Position numbers and translations under genes: made by a program
Shown: positions 21,591-39,556 of the stretch, piece after piece
How the letters are laid out: each line of letters opens with the position of its first letter
Position numbering within the stretch: the first letter of the stretch is position 1
The notes under the pieces: model-generated
What the model saw: the letters and a program-made list of their open reading frames with translations, nothing else
Databases searched by the model: none
Told to the model about the DNA's origin: nothing
Assembly: GCA_028274465.1 (NCBI GenBank)
Contig: CM051456.1
Location: 20,803,033 to 20,867,032 of the forward strand
DNA length: 64,000 bases
From: Plantago ovata
Lineage: Eukaryota; Streptophyta; Magnoliopsida; Lamiales; Plantaginaceae
Reading direction: 5' to 3'

Positions 21591-24484
21591 AAATTATGAT
21601 TCTCATCCAACAATAGTTCACTATCCCAAGCAATAAAATTGTGTCATAAGACCTCATCCAGATATTCATAAAAAACTACCACACTACCTTCCTCACTCAA
21701 TGGCTCATCCAGGATCACAATGTAATTTTTGTTGAAAAATATGAGAGTAAACAGTAACGTATCGAAGTGTATAAACTAGAAATTGAATGAAATAACAAAT
21801 CTACAGAGTCGAGGGCAGCCCTCTTTCCTTGCGCCCTGCTCTCGGTGCTCACAGTATTCAGACGAACAGTCTCCCAAGATACAACTACAGTGAGTTTTTG
21901 TATATAAGCACTTGAAATACAAAACTCGGGTGGGCTACTACAATATGGGAAGACAAACTTTTAGAATGTAAGAGAAGAAGAACGAGAATTCTGAATTTTT
22001 AGGATGAAATCCGTTTTTCTAGTGTTTAATCCAAAACATGAGGTTTTTATTTATAGTTTTTGAAATGCTGCAAAAGAAGAGGTGCAACTCTTGAGAATGT
22101 AACTTCTCGCTCCAGAATCTATCTATTCCAGTTGCAACACACTCTTTCACCAAAAGATGCAATGGTCTAGTTGAAAATACTCCTACTCTCAACCAAGAGG
22201 TCAAGAGTTTGACACCTACGTGTGTCATCTTTATCCACTTATTATTTTTACACATTTTGAACTATTTCAGCCTTTACCAAGAGCTAATTCAAATAACCCT
22301 ATGACAAAATATTATTTTTAATATTTTGCTCCTTCCTTCTTAATTTTAGCTACTTCCAAATTTTAGTCTTCCATAACTAGCACACCAACCAAACACAATT
22401 CGAGCATTAATTCCTCTTTCACCACCAAGGAATTTTAGTAACAAATGTTCGAGTGTCTTCTACTATTTTAGTAGATTATTCACGTTCAAGAAAACTCCAT
22501 TTCCAACGTGAGAGGCGCCTTTCTTGGTTAATGGTGCATATTCATAGACATACCAACCATGGTTTGGCTAAAATTTCAACAATTTTCACCTTCTCCCATC
22601 TTTTCATTCCAAACTACATAATTTTGTTCGTCCCAAATCGGTTCATCATTCAAATTTACATATTTATTTTCCTCTTCATTATCTAACATAAACAAATCTT
22701 TCAAATCATAAGAAAAAATTGGAGACGATTACCTCTTTGGATGATTCTGAATATTGTTCGAAAAATTGACACTACGGCTCGAATAATTTTATGCGAACAC
22801 ATCAATCACGAGACCACTTATTGACGAACGTATCCACTCGTCGTGTAATTATTCAATCCGTCGTCGTAGATTGGCAATATCCCTCCGAAGATCAACATTT
22901 TTTTATTTGACATACCACTAGAATTAACTTGTGTTTCAAAGTTAGTTATCGACAAAACTTAAAATCTAAGAAATATTAACCAAGACTAAATTAAGTTATT
23001 CACTACTAATAGTTAGGAAACAGTGGATGAACCCAAAACGTTGTTAATGCTAGTTATTGCCGATTGGCCTCATAGTGCACACAGAGTAGTACAATCCCGT
23101 CAAAAATTCGTATGATATCGTGGACGCGTTTGGCCTAAACTGTATCCTTCTAAGGGCTACGTGCCACTTTGAGGTAATCATCAAATGTTCGGAAAAATTC
23201 CTGAGATACGCAAACTCTCCATATTCAGTAGGGTCACATCCAAATTAAGAAGAATCGATGCAAAGTTTGCTTACTTATATACTGAACCAGGTCAAGCGAA
23301 TAGAAAAAATATGTTCGTTTCGCATTCCTACCGATCTTACTGTCTGGTTCGATATCGACATTCTCCAACATTGACTTGAACATACTTCCAAGATATTTAT
23401 CCATCTATTTCTTATGTCAATCTCATCAATCTGGTAATCATCTTCACAATTGGTAAGGTGACTAAACACGATGTTTCCATTGACCACAAAAATACTTGTA
23501 TCGGAATTCAGATTTATCGATACCTTATTTCGACATAAATAACACACCGTAACATGGACTTGCATTATGATCAACATTGATCCATCCATGGTATTTGCAA
23601 ATCACATCTGTCAAAAAATCAACCGAACAACGATGTTCACATTTTAAAACAAAATCAAAATTTGCCCGTGGTCCAAATCAGGATTTAAAAATCCTATCAA
23701 TTGCAAATGCGGATTCCCTACCAAATGAGGCCTTAGTTTAGTAGAGATTAACTAGAAGCCACATTGATATCTCATAATAGTCTAATAAATTCAAAACTAT
23801 TAATATTAATAATAATAATTTAATACAATACTATTCACCAAAAAGGATGAATTTTCATAATCTCCCAAAAAATCTCATGTAACTACTAAAAAGACTTTTA
23901 GTGACCTATAGAAATTATTTTATTCCACAAAATTGTTAGTTTTTTTTTTTTTTTTTTTTTTTTTCATATATGCAAATTGTCCCAAAACGTTTAGGCATGT
24001 AAAAGTGAATTATATGGTTCATAACATAACCAAATACTTATCGAAACACACATAAGATGAATATTGTTGTTATCATACAAATAATATTGTCTAAGTATGC
24101 ATCGTAATACAATTATTGATAAATTGCAACTCATTCCATGTACTTTACTTGGTTACAAAAATTTAACCGGGTGCTTCAAATAATTATATAAAGAAAACAT
24201 GTGCCATTATGTAATTAATCTAGCATGTTCAAAGTTATCTAACCATACATATTAGTTTGTTTTTTTGTTTTTTTTTTTTTTTAATTTTTTTTTTTAGAAT
24301 GGATCGGATTATCGAGTTGACGGACCAATTAAAGTTCTACGAACCTTTGAGATTATTACACAAGATACTAGCAGCTTAACCAAAATACAGTTATATGTCA
24401 GTTGTTCTGCAAAATTATTTAAAACATAAAATCCAAAAACGTCCCCACTGATATTCCTTTTGCTATACAGCCAGCAAGTCCTAA
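21591..24484. other. Repeat-like DNA with no assignable gene
   Basis: No reading frame here shows a family I know. Between 22155 and 22235 there is a weak tRNA-like stretch (ATGGTCTAGTTG, later GAGTTTGACACC) that could be a decayed SINE head. A run of about 24 T lies at 23940-23964 and another T-rich tract near 24260-24295. Confidence 0.4.
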
Positions 24485-25258
24485 CTACTTCCAAGCCATT
24501 TTGACCCCCTCACAAAACTTGAAGTTTTTCATCCCCGAACAGGCTACTTTGGCAAAGCCGTGGAAACCCCACGACTCACCGTAGCTATTCTTTATATAGT
24601 AGTATTCCTCTCCATTTTCGGTCTCCTCAAAACCCATCACCAGCACGGCATGCCTCGGTTCTACAGGGGACTTAGGCGGGGGGGGGGGGGGGGGGGGCGG
24701 AACAAAGACAGGCGGTATAAAGACATCCATAGCAGTCTTCTTATCAAGACTCTTGAATTCAAGACTAAAACCAATGGACGCCACAAAAGGGTTGTTAAAG
24801 ATCTGCACCTTGGCATCAGCGGGGGTATACCTCACCATCTTTTCAATAAATAGCCGATACCCCTTGATTTCGGAATCCCTGCACTTTTCTTTTTTGCCTT
24901 GGAACAGGTAATCGGAATCGAACAAGATCCCACCCTTTGCAAATTCAAACATGTCACGAAAACTTGACATTTTGCAGCCCACGATGTTCGTTTTTTTTTT
25001 AACATCAAGATTGTGTCTCCCACAATCGTTTGGGTGCTGCGCAAACAACTGCTTATACCTCGTATTACTCTCCTTTGCATGCATGAAGCCAATAAGGTCA
25101 CAAACTGCGCACGAAGTGCAGCAGTTGCAATAGCCTTGAAATCTGACCGGGCCCAAGTACTTGAATGGGTGGAGAATGGCAGCCTTACTGAAAAACGGAT
25201 GGTCATAAATCTCGCTACGATCTGACATCTTCTTGATCTGGTGCTGATAACCATACAT
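24485..25258 (-). CDS. Papain-like (C1A) cysteine peptidase homologue, single exon, with poly-proline insert
   Basis: A 257-residue frame without introns. The catalytic features of the papain family are present: FQGYCNCCTSCAV near residues 40-52 (oxyanion Gln 41 and Cys 47), RHAVLVMGF with His 203, and IKNSYGESWGFHGFAKV with Asn 224. Extra cysteines (C44, C46, C50, C88, C103, C240, C249) could form disulfides. Missing are a signal peptide and the usual I29 inhibitory propeptide; only about 35 residues precede the mature-like domain. Between the Cys and His halves, residues about 183-196 form a run of prolines coded by a 20-base G tract (24678-24697 on the plus strand). The frame is open on both sides of that tract. 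It could be an active cytoplasmic peptidase, a truncated copy missing its 5' exons, or a lineage-specific orphan. ATG codons at 25258 and 25228 are both possible starts. Confidence 0.65.
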   Translation of the reverse strand: MYGYQHQIKKMSDRSEIYDHPFFSKAAILHPFKYLGPVRFQGYCNCCTSCAVCDLIGFMHAKESNTRYKQLFAQHPNDCGRHNLDVKKKTNIVGCKMSSFRDMFEFAKGGILFDSDYLFQGKKEKCRDSEIKGYRLFIEKMVRYTPADAKVQIFNNPFVASIGFSLEFKSLDKKTAMDVFIPPVFVPPPPPPPPPKSPVEPRHAVLVMGFEETENGEEYYYIKNSYGESWGFHGFAKVACSGMKNFKFCEGVKMAWK

Positions 25259-25668
25259 ATTAGTTCATCCATATGATAACTAGTTAAGATCTATCACTCA
25301 TAATCATTGGTGACAATATTAACTTGAACAATTCAAGTAACCTAAATCTATCATAGTGGTAGAGAATGTTCATATATTGTCGTGTCCGGGGTCCCATACA
25401 ATTTTCATTAATCTTATGTGTGCTTCCTGTATGAAAATTAAACACTATAATCTTTTGGTTATAGGGTGTTTTAGCGCACACCAATCGATTAGAATCACTT
25501 TGATATGCATTGTAACAGTATCGGTTTTTAAAACAAAATAATTTCTTGAAAAGAGAAAATCCAAAATAATTTTAAAAGCAACGGTCGGCAATAAATGCCA
25601 TAATAACATTTGACGCGCACAGCGCTAACAGAATCAAGTAAATATCCAATGGTAACTTAGAAATCAAA
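25259..25668. other. Upstream region of the papain-like gene
   Basis: AT-rich, no coding signal beyond low-complexity frames. Probably contains the promoter of the minus-strand gene. Confidence 0.35.
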
Positions 25669-25673
25669 TGCAT

Positions 25674-28063
25674 AACAATTATTGAAGACAGAGAAAGGTT
25701 TCGTCTTCTTATTTTGAAATAAACAAAATCCCAGAGACACCCCAGACCGTTCTCTCAGTCGCTGGCATCCTACTCGCGTGTATCCTCAGTAGTATCTGGA
25801 AGGAAGGAATTTTGAAAACAAAGAGAGTGTGAGATAAAGGATCTCAGTGAGGTTCTAAGTTAACAAACCGAAAGTAAACAGTTTTGAAATCAAAATCCTT
25901 TTCAGCAGATAATATATCAAACAGAACAGACAACGAAACAGAAAACAGAACAGATAAGTTGAAGACCGTTGGTGCAGCCCGCCTTGTTACTCCTACTCCC
26001 AGATTGCCCTTATAGCTCCCTCTAGAGGGTGCACAACTCCGGACAGAAACAGAAACCCCCGTGTACTTTGGGGAAACAGAACCTACGACCCTAATAGACC
26101 TCAACGACTTCTGCCTCGCGCCTAAAAGGGATTAGACTAGGCAATAATCAAGCAAACCCGATAGTCCTCTACTACCCAAGCCTACCTAATTACGACCTAA
26201 TCGACCGGTCACACAAAAATAGACATAACAGATACAGATCAAACAGATACGAACAATCACACACCGAGAAGTGTTCCTGCAGAAAAGTTAATCCAGAACA
26301 GAGTAGCAATAAACAAAGAAAGTAAATAGTCATACTTAGGACTTAGTTACTTTTACGCGGAAGCATACAGTAAAACAGTATATATAGTAATAGATACAGA
26401 TAGTCACATAGCCTTCCAGTTTTTCGTAAATAGATAAGTTTAGGGGTGAACACTCACCTTAACTTGCAAGCAAAAGATCTCCAACGAGCAGTGAGCTTAA
26501 GAGTTATCGAATGACGGAGAACCTAAAGAGAAAGTAACTAATTACACTTTAGAAGTTGAACGAACGGAAAGAAAAAGGTCGGTAAAGAAGTGGTAAAGAC
26601 GGGGTTCGAACTCAGGTGCTCTAAGTTAGTCAAGCAAGAACCTAACCAACTAGGCTAGCAAGTCAAGTCATTACTAAAGTACAAAAGCAGAAACTAAGTT
26701 GAAACGTTTTCAGAAAATACTCTTTCAGTTTTCAGTCTCTGGAAATTACTAAAATACCCTCAGTGGTAAATTGCAAAAAGACCCCTTTTCGAATCAGAAA
26801 GTACAAACAAGTCCAGCAGATTTCCAAACATACATATCAGTCCCCATAGAATAAAAAGGTTTACAAAAAAAACCTCTGTCAGTCAACTACGGTCAAAGTT
26901 TAATTGCAAAAGGGTCCTTTAAGTTTTCAAACGTCCCAAAACAGTCCACAAGGTTCAGATTAATTCCCTAAAGTCCAGTCAGTCCTTTTCGAATTCAACA
27001 AAAAAATCAATACGGTCAACATACGAGGTCAACAACAAAACAAGTCCAACAACAACAACAACAATCTAACAAATCCTAAGTCCCGGTTCTCAGTTCGAAT
27101 CAAAATAACATGGCCAGAATGTAGAAGGGCAAAACGGTCCAGGGGCAAAAAGTCCAAAAAGAATACGAACAGTAACTCGAAAAGAAACAGAAAGGGAATC
27201 GAGATTACCTTCGAACGGAAAAGGAATCAAGTGAGCTGCGAAACCAAAAACAGAAAGGAATTAAACGAGATTCAATTCGAGATCGAAATCGAGATTGAAT
27301 CCGAAACGGTCAAGGATTGGGCCACTTACCGAATCCAAATCGGAGCAGAGACAGGCCGGCGGGGGAGCGAACGAGCGGATCTCGGTGGCGAACGGAAATC
27401 GGAGCGCGACGGAAGGAAACGGCGCGGCGGATCGGTACAGATCGGTGCGAAACGGGACGGGCGGCGCGATCGAATCGGAACGGGCGGCGCAGCGAGACGG
27501 ATCGATCGGGACAGACAGGCCGGAGACGACGGCACAGCGGATCGGAACGATCGGAAGCACGACCTAATCGGCGCGGCGGTGGCGCAGCAAAACGGCGCGG
27601 CACACGGCGGATCGGAATGACTGAATCGGCGGTGCGGACGGGCAGCTTGGACGGATCGGAACGGACGCACGGCGGAGCACGGGCGGCGGCGATGAACGGC
27701 GGCGACAACAGCTGAAATTTCTTCTTTCTTCTTTTCTCTGTTCTCTTCTCTCTTTCTTTCTCTTCCTTTCTTTTTGTTTGACGAAAGCAAATGAATGAGG
27801 ATGGAGGTAACGGTTTAGGGTTAGGGTTGAATAATCAGATGGGCCGGTCAATGGGCCAAGTTGACTGGTCTACTAAAGTGGGCCAAAAGGAGTCAGAAAA
27901 GTCCAGTCTTTCCAGCTCGATCCAAACGTAACGAAACGAACTAGTTTTACGCGAAAAGAATTAAATAATTACCGAATAAATAAATTACTCTGATAATTAA
28001 TTAATTAAATTAAATAATTAAATAAGAAAATAATAAATAAATAATTAAAAAGACGGGGTGTTA
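25674..28063 (-). mobile_element. Probable solo LTR of a Ty3/gypsy-type or large LARD-type element (fossil)
   Basis: Read on the minus strand it begins TGTAACACCCCGTC at 28063, a common start of large plant gypsy-type LTRs, and runs about 2.4 kb with a very GC-rich central stretch (about 27.34-27.72 kb) followed by a gene-like CT-rich tract. TGCAT lies immediately outside both proposed ends (25669-25673 and 28064-28068), fitting a 5-bp target duplication. No coding region typical of the family is present. The overlapping long frames in the GC-rich part are composition artefacts. An intact-looking target duplication suggests moderate age. Confidence 0.5.
26592..26672 (-). repeat. tRNA-like segment inside the probable LTR
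   Basis: On the minus strand TAGCCTAGTTGGTTAGG resembles an A box and GAGTTCGAACCCC a B box, spaced about 35 bases apart, as in tRNA-derived SINE heads. The intervening part does not fold into an obvious cloverleaf, so a functional tRNA is unlikely. Confidence 0.4.
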
Positions 28064-28560
28064 CATGCATAGTTAATTTTAATATCAATTTATAAAATAA
28101 ACCATCTCAATAAAAATTTATAGAAACAAGTAATCTTGGTTAAAAAATTATAGCAAAAAATTTTATTGCTCTCCAATGGGTCATGTTTTACGGTTCAGAT
28201 ACCGAGTGGTGACTAGAAAACTAAGATTAGGATCAATAACAATTTTTCTCTTGTGAAGTTATAATGTGATCGAGTAGTCATGAAACTGAATCAACAAGTA
28301 TAATTTCTTGTTATAAAATCTCATAATATAAAATATAAAGCTTGTGTGAATTTCTCATCTTAATTCAAATTATTTTGGAAAAATACTTAAAATTCCTCCA
28401 AAACTAAATTTGTATAATCTTTATATCCATTTGACGTTTGGTGGTAACAAATTCGATGTTATGATAATAATTCACGGCCGCGTACGAGAAAATCCCATAA
28501 AAGTGGGACAAAATTGATATATATAAAATATCTGAGGGCTGGACTGCAATTTATTGCTGT
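28064..28560. other. Upstream region of MCM7
   Basis: AT-rich non-coding DNA. No repeat recognised apart from the target-duplication base of the adjacent LTR. Confidence 0.35.
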
Positions 28561-28564
28561 CTCA

Positions 28565-28578
28565 TTTTCCCGCCAAAA
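28565..28578 (+). promoter_or_regulatory. E2F-binding site in the MCM7 promoter
   Basis: TTTTCCCGCCAAAA is a near-palindromic, optimal E2F/DP site (TTTCCCGCC core at 28566-28574), 112-125 bases upstream of the MCM7 start codon. Plant MCM genes are known targets of E2F at the G1/S transition, so this fits both position and function. Confidence 0.8.
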
Positions 28579-28689
28579 CTTCCCTTTACTATCCTTCTCC
28601 CTCTTCAGTTTGCCGCCATTCCAAAACCTAACCCCCATTTCTTCACCTATCTCTCTCTCTAAACTATCTGTCTATCTTCCGGCGTCGCC

Positions 28690-34188
<5,499 letters not shown>

Positions 34189-36698
34189 GTCATGTCTGCT
34201 GTCACATTAGCTGGACCTTTGTTTGTAACAGATTGGAGTGAAAGACCTCTGTGCTTCTGTCTTCTAAGGTGAATAGTTCGATGCTCTGCTACTGTAACAT
34301 TTTTATTAATTTAGAATCTTATTAGGTTGCCTGCTTAGCCCTAAATGCAAACAGAAATTTGGTATTTGTAAACTCTTGTGAGCATTCAAGAAGCCATTTC
34401 AATTATTTACTCGTCTAAACCCAAGAAACTTCTTTCCTTTTCTTTTTTGTTTTTTAGGTAACACCATAACAACTTTCCGGGAAGAAAAACCGAAAACTCT
34501 TAATAATAACGGCAGAAAAGTTAATTAGATTATGTCAATGTAGAGTTGTCAATTGGGACCCAAATGCAGCAAGGAGGATGAATCCTAATCCTATAGTATA
34601 GATAGACTATCTAGTCTAGTTATCTATCTACATACTAGTACTAGTTTTTTTTTATATAGAAAGTCTGTAATGTGACACGACTGCATACTTTAGGCACCAT
34701 TCGAAATGGGGCTGAGTGCAGCCTGAGGAAGCTACTTCACACGTTTCCTTACTTTTATTGATTGGTGTGGATTAATATATGTTGCAGCGACATTCTGGTG
34801 CATGTGCTTGCATGTTCTTATTACTCAATCATAGCACCATTTTTATCCATTCCAGCATGAAAAAAACTCTAAACTATTCATGTTAAACCTAATTGCCGTC
34901 ATGGATTGTGCACTTTTATATGCATTCCCTTAACAGCTTATGAACTAAAATTCACTGGCGTAGGCATATTTTAACATTAAGGTTTTGCTTATTGTCCATG
35001 TTCATGGGCTAAAAATACTTGTTAATTTATAAGTTGCATTTGTTTGTAAAATGACTCATGTTTCATTGCAAGGACAAGAAGACGTTAAGGAAAAAAATTG
35101 ATGCATATGATATTCATTGCTTCCCATCTTTATCCCAACACAATAATCTTCTTTTCCCTTTTTTGTTGAGACAGATATTGACACACATCTACCCTTATCC
35201 CAAGTTAACTATGTATTAGTTGGCCTGCTTCTGTTGAAAAGCCTAACCTCAACCCCCTAACCATACCAGTGCGCCGCTCTATCATGATCATCAAACTATG
35301 ACATTATTATAGATGAATAAGATCACGACACGCTAAAAGATTACTCGATTTGTAATCCAACTAGAATGACCCTTCATATAAGTTATTTGTCATTTTAGAC
35401 ATCTTAATTAGTAGAATGGTAGTATAACACTTTGAAACATTTCATTTTCGAACATTATCCTTATCCTTGTTGTAACACATGCTTACAATTGTGCCCCGTT
35501 ACCTTTTCTTTTTAATTCATTTCCTCTTACAATTATCTTCATTCCTTTCTACACCAATTAATCTCACAGCCAATGCACTCCCATTTTCCAGTATTTGATG
35601 GTACGTTTCACTGGAAGTAAGGAGCAAGTGTTTCTAATAATGGGACATGCATCATATGCACATAAGGTAGAATAGAACAAAACATGAAACGATGTTTCCT
35701 ATTGATGGAACCAAGCAAGAAATGTACATACTAGTATGCAATTATGTAAATATGGGTGTATACTGTATAGTGCATTGAATTTGGAAAGTGAGAAAAGGAA
35801 TAATCCAGGGTGTTGTGATGAAATAAAGATGGTATAGTAGTATTAATAAGGTATCAAAGAAAGAAAGAAAGTTCATTGGAGAAGAGAGGTGGTGGTTTGA
35901 ATAGGGTAGGGTTGATGGGTTAGCTAACTTTGATAGTGAACCAAAATAAGAATGAATCATTCATGTGGTTGCATGTGCATTGAGAGGCTGGAGAACATGC
36001 CGAAAGCCCACAACACAACCACAGCATTGGATTACTCATCTCCTCATCTACTTACACATGGCTTCCCTTTCATTCATTCATTCATCCCACTCTCTCGGAA
36101 CCTCTTCATCACAACATCAATCACCACCACCATCAAATTAATCATAATGTAAACACCAATTTGCCACTTAATACATGTAGTAAATATCTAAACAAGATTC
36201 CCAATTTCAAAACTTTTAGTACCATTTTATAAGATATGTCATTCCTCGCCCCACCAAGTGAAAAATGAACCAACGGGGTGATTGATGGTTTTCGAAAAAG
36301 ATAATTATAGTAGGTATTTAAATTAGACATCGTATTGTCATTTATCAAACTGATTTATCATAGTTAAATCACTTTATTTTAATCAAATAGAATGAAATCA
36401 CGTGATAAGTTAACTGATTATGTTAAATACACCAGAGAAATAAGTTAAACACTATACCCATATTTTGTTGAACATTCATGTATAATAAAAACTTAATACA
36501 TAACGAGTGCAAATTGAAAGAAAATGTTGCAACACATTTGTACAAACATGTGTAGGCATGCAATCACTTGTTGGCCATTCCCAAATGTAATTTGGATTGT
36601 AGTAAAAGGAACATGTAACATAAGGTCCTACCTCAATTTTAAATAATAATTCTTGTTTGGAAGATTATCACCAACCACTTTTTGGATGTCAAAATATC
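34189..36698. other. Intergenic DNA after MCM7
   Basis: MCM7 3' flank followed by AT-rich DNA without a recognised gene. Short direct and inverted motifs are present, but no element has clear ends. Confidence 0.4.
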
Positions 36699-36705
36699 TA
36701 TAAAA
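36699..36705 (+). promoter_or_regulatory. TATA box of the bHLH gene
   Basis: TATAAAA about 160 bases before the chosen ATG. It implies transcription from about 36730, which argues against any start codon further upstream. Confidence 0.5.
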
Positions 36706-36861
36706 ACGGTCTCTTTGTGTTATTTCTCAATGACAGACAAGCCAAACCCTAAAATTGGCAAACACCTCTCAACTCCAATTATTAACCATATTCTTCTGCA
36801 AGTTCCAAACAAACAAGGTCCAGAACCATCATTCTTCTCAATAGAAAGAAATTCTAAGAAC

Positions 36862-37221
36862 ATGGGTCGTCATGAAGGAAATTCAGAACAGTCACTTCTT
36901 TCGACTCTGGAGCTTCTCATCAATGAAAAGCGAGTCTCTAACCTTGTTAGTTTGAGAAGAAAGTGCTATCCTCAGATACAAATGAACAACAGACGTTGCA
37001 GAAGCGTGGTTACAAAGAGGCGGGCACGTGCTAGAAATCCCCGTGGATCAACTCAAGAAAAGGTTAGAACGTTGAAGAAGCTGGTTCCGAATAGTGAATC
37101 GATGGGAGTAGAGAGGCTTTTCGAGGAGACTGCAGATTATATTTTGGAGTTACAAACAAGAGTTAAGGTCATGCAGATGTTGGTTGGTGTACTGTCAGCT
37201 GATTCCAATCATAATCAGTGA
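36862..37221 (+). CDS. Atypical bHLH transcription factor, UPBEAT1-like
   Basis: An intronless frame of 119 residues. RRCRSVVTKRRARARN near residues 51-66 is a basic but non-canonical DNA-contact region without the His-Glu-Arg of E-box binders. QEKVRTLKKLVPNSESMGVE is helix 1 and loop, and LFEETADYILELQTRVKVMQ is helix 2. The combination KTLKxLVPN plus LFxxTADYILxLxxxVKVMQ is closest to Arabidopsis UPBEAT1, about 102 residues, which controls peroxidase genes and the switch from proliferation to differentiation in the root; related small non-DNA-binding HLH proteins (IBH1/PAR families) are the alternative. The open frame extends upstream, but the TATA box position and the loss of similarity favour the ATG at 36862. 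An ATG at 36733 in the same frame is a less likely start. Confidence 0.75.
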   Translation: MGRHEGNSEQSLLSTLELLINEKRVSNLVSLRRKCYPQIQMNNRRCRSVVTKRRARARNPRGSTQEKVRTLKKLVPNSESMGVERLFEETADYILELQTRVKVMQMLVGVLSADSNHNQ

Positions 37222-39555
37222 ATGAATAAATGAAAATACATGATATTTCTGTTCTTACATATAATATTACATTCATTTTATAATCTGTTCTCTTCTTTCT
37301 TTTTTTTTCTTTGGTTTCTCTGTAAAGGTCGTCGCATTTTCATTCTTTCTTTTTCCATCTCTTTGCAACTATGTCGTGTTTGTTAATTAAGCGTCCTTTC
37401 TTTTGTGTAATTAAGATGATGATGATGATTAGTAATCATTGATTACCATAGCAGCAGCTGGCTATAGAAGTTCAGCTATGGTTGCATGTTGCCCGGATTT
37501 TCAGTGGCAACCGCATTATTTATGATTGAATTCTTGTGTCTCATATAAAATCTCAATTACTCCTATGTATATTATAACTTATGGTTGATTTTAATAATTT
37601 CTGAGGAAATTGAAGTTTGTCCAAATATATTTGAACTTAAATGAATGCTATGATACCATATCTATTCTCTCTTTTGGTTTTTATTACTAGAAGTAGTTAG
37701 GAGTGCTAATGGGAAGCTACTAGTAGAATTCATATTAGTAACATGGTCGCAGTTACTCTAGACCGTATTTATGAGGGCATGTTAAGTTAACTGCCCGTGC
37801 ATGTTACTGATGTTAGATAATAGAGAAGCCTAAAGTTTCAGGCAGTACTCTTCATTAGTGAAGTTAGCCAGTTAGGTATAATGGAGGTTTGTTACCCCTT
37901 ATGGGTTTTGGATAATATGTAAGAAGATAATGAGAAGAAACTAGAAACTCCAGATTTAACATGCATGATTTACCCACTTATCACTTTGCCACCTCAAAAA
38001 TTTACTTAGTGTATTTCGTATCACCTTATCAGTTACCTTGAGCGGTTTCACATTATTTGACCGTTTCACCAAAACAAGTTTACTTGGTGAATGTCAATAA
38101 GGTGGCGTATAAGGTGATTGATTTGATAAGTTACTCCATCTAGTTTATTAAAGCATAGTCACTTCCATTATTCACCATGTCATAAGATCAAATAACTTTT
38201 TAGGTATTATCATCTTATCACCTTATCACCTACCTTATCAGCTATCAGTTACCCTATTAGTTATCAGTTACAGTTATGAGTTACCTTATTAGCTATCAGT
38301 TACTTTATCAGTTCGTTTGTCAAATTGACACTTAAGCTACCTGTTAGATTTACATTCTATATATATAGCGAAACACCTCCACAATTAGTATTATCAACTA
38401 GTTTTGCGTAAGAGAGGTTATAGTAGATTAATTTTCTTCTTTCTGTTGTGGTGGTTTATGAAGGTTATATAAGCTTGGAGAGATAGTTGCAAGTGTTTGT
38501 TTGGGTAGAACGAAATGATAAGGTAACTAATAGCTTGTAAGGTGGTTGAAAATTGATAAGGTGAGTCATAGCTGATCAACCACTAGAATCTATCAGTTAG
38601 GTGTTCACATAACTTGTTTAAAAAATAATTTATGTAGTACGTAGATATAAACTTTACAATGTTTCAATGAGCTATCTACGGAAAGATGGTAATACCTTAA
38701 TGGGAATTGGGAAGGTAAACTTTTTTCTCTACCGAGAGTATTCAAACTAAGGGATATTGTGAAACGTGTTGAAAACATAAGGTATAATCACTATAGAGGT
38801 ATTCCCCATAAATATTAGGAAGACTACCGTCAGTACAATTTTAACACACCCACTCAATTGTTAGACGTATGCGGTATGCCAATAACATCCATTCTCCTAA
38901 TTTGTGACTGAAAAGAAAGAGAGTCTTAAGTGATGATAAGTCATTGCTACCCGCAATAAACATTTTTTATTTGCCAAATTACTATGTCCTGCTGGGCCAC
39001 GGCTATTTATAGCAATTAGCAGCATCGACTGGCCCATGAGTTCAAGACATGGTCCAAGTCAACAAAATGAATCTGATGGGTCGTAGGCCCAAAACGAGAA
39101 GAATCGATCGCGGCCCACATCGCCCAGAATTTGGTTCAATCCAACTCAGAGTCCCATCGACATGCCGCTTTGGTTTTGACATCTATTTATGGAATTTAGC
39201 ACAGCATATAAAATGTGGTCAATAATAACGACTGCCTTCTTCTTCTTGCTGCGTTTACATTGGTATTTCCATCACACATGCAAAGAAAATATCTTAGACT
39301 CACCGTCTGCATTTGGTTGCCTAATGTTGAATGGGGTTTTATGAGTTGAAGTCGTTCATATGACAATATTCCTAAATACAATGATGATCCAATATAAATA
39401 GTATATAAATTTGACATGGTAGTTTTTTAAATTTCTTGGACGCTCATACAGTCAGACATATTATTAGTATTCCTTCTCACCATATACAATGAATTCTACC
39501 CGGGAATACGATGCATAATGTTACGGTGAAGTACATACCATTATCATATGGAATC
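37222..39555. other. Intergenic DNA with a TTATCAGTTACCTTAT-rich repeat patch
   Basis: No gene recognised. Between about 38010 and 38590, phrases such as CACCTTATCAG, TTATCAGTTACC and their complements recur many times in both orientations, which may be a decayed MITE with subterminal repeats. Limits are not clear. Confidence 0.45.
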
Positions 39556-39556
39556 T

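Noticed and set aside
23275-23589. 104-residue minus-strand frame
   Set aside because: Composition is not clearly random, but no family, neighbour or splice signal supports it.
26592-26672. tRNA-like segment as a real tRNA gene
   Set aside because: A and B boxes are recognisable, but the arms do not pair into a cloverleaf.
27231-27851. Six overlapping long reading frames on both strands
   Set aside because: They lie in a GC-rich, GGATCG-repetitive block of the probable LTR. Open frames in all phases and on both strands are a composition effect; the translations are Arg/Pro-rich noise.
36682-36861. Upstream extension of the bHLH frame
   Set aside because: It starts before or at the expected transcription start set by the TATA box, and the added residues show no similarity to the family.
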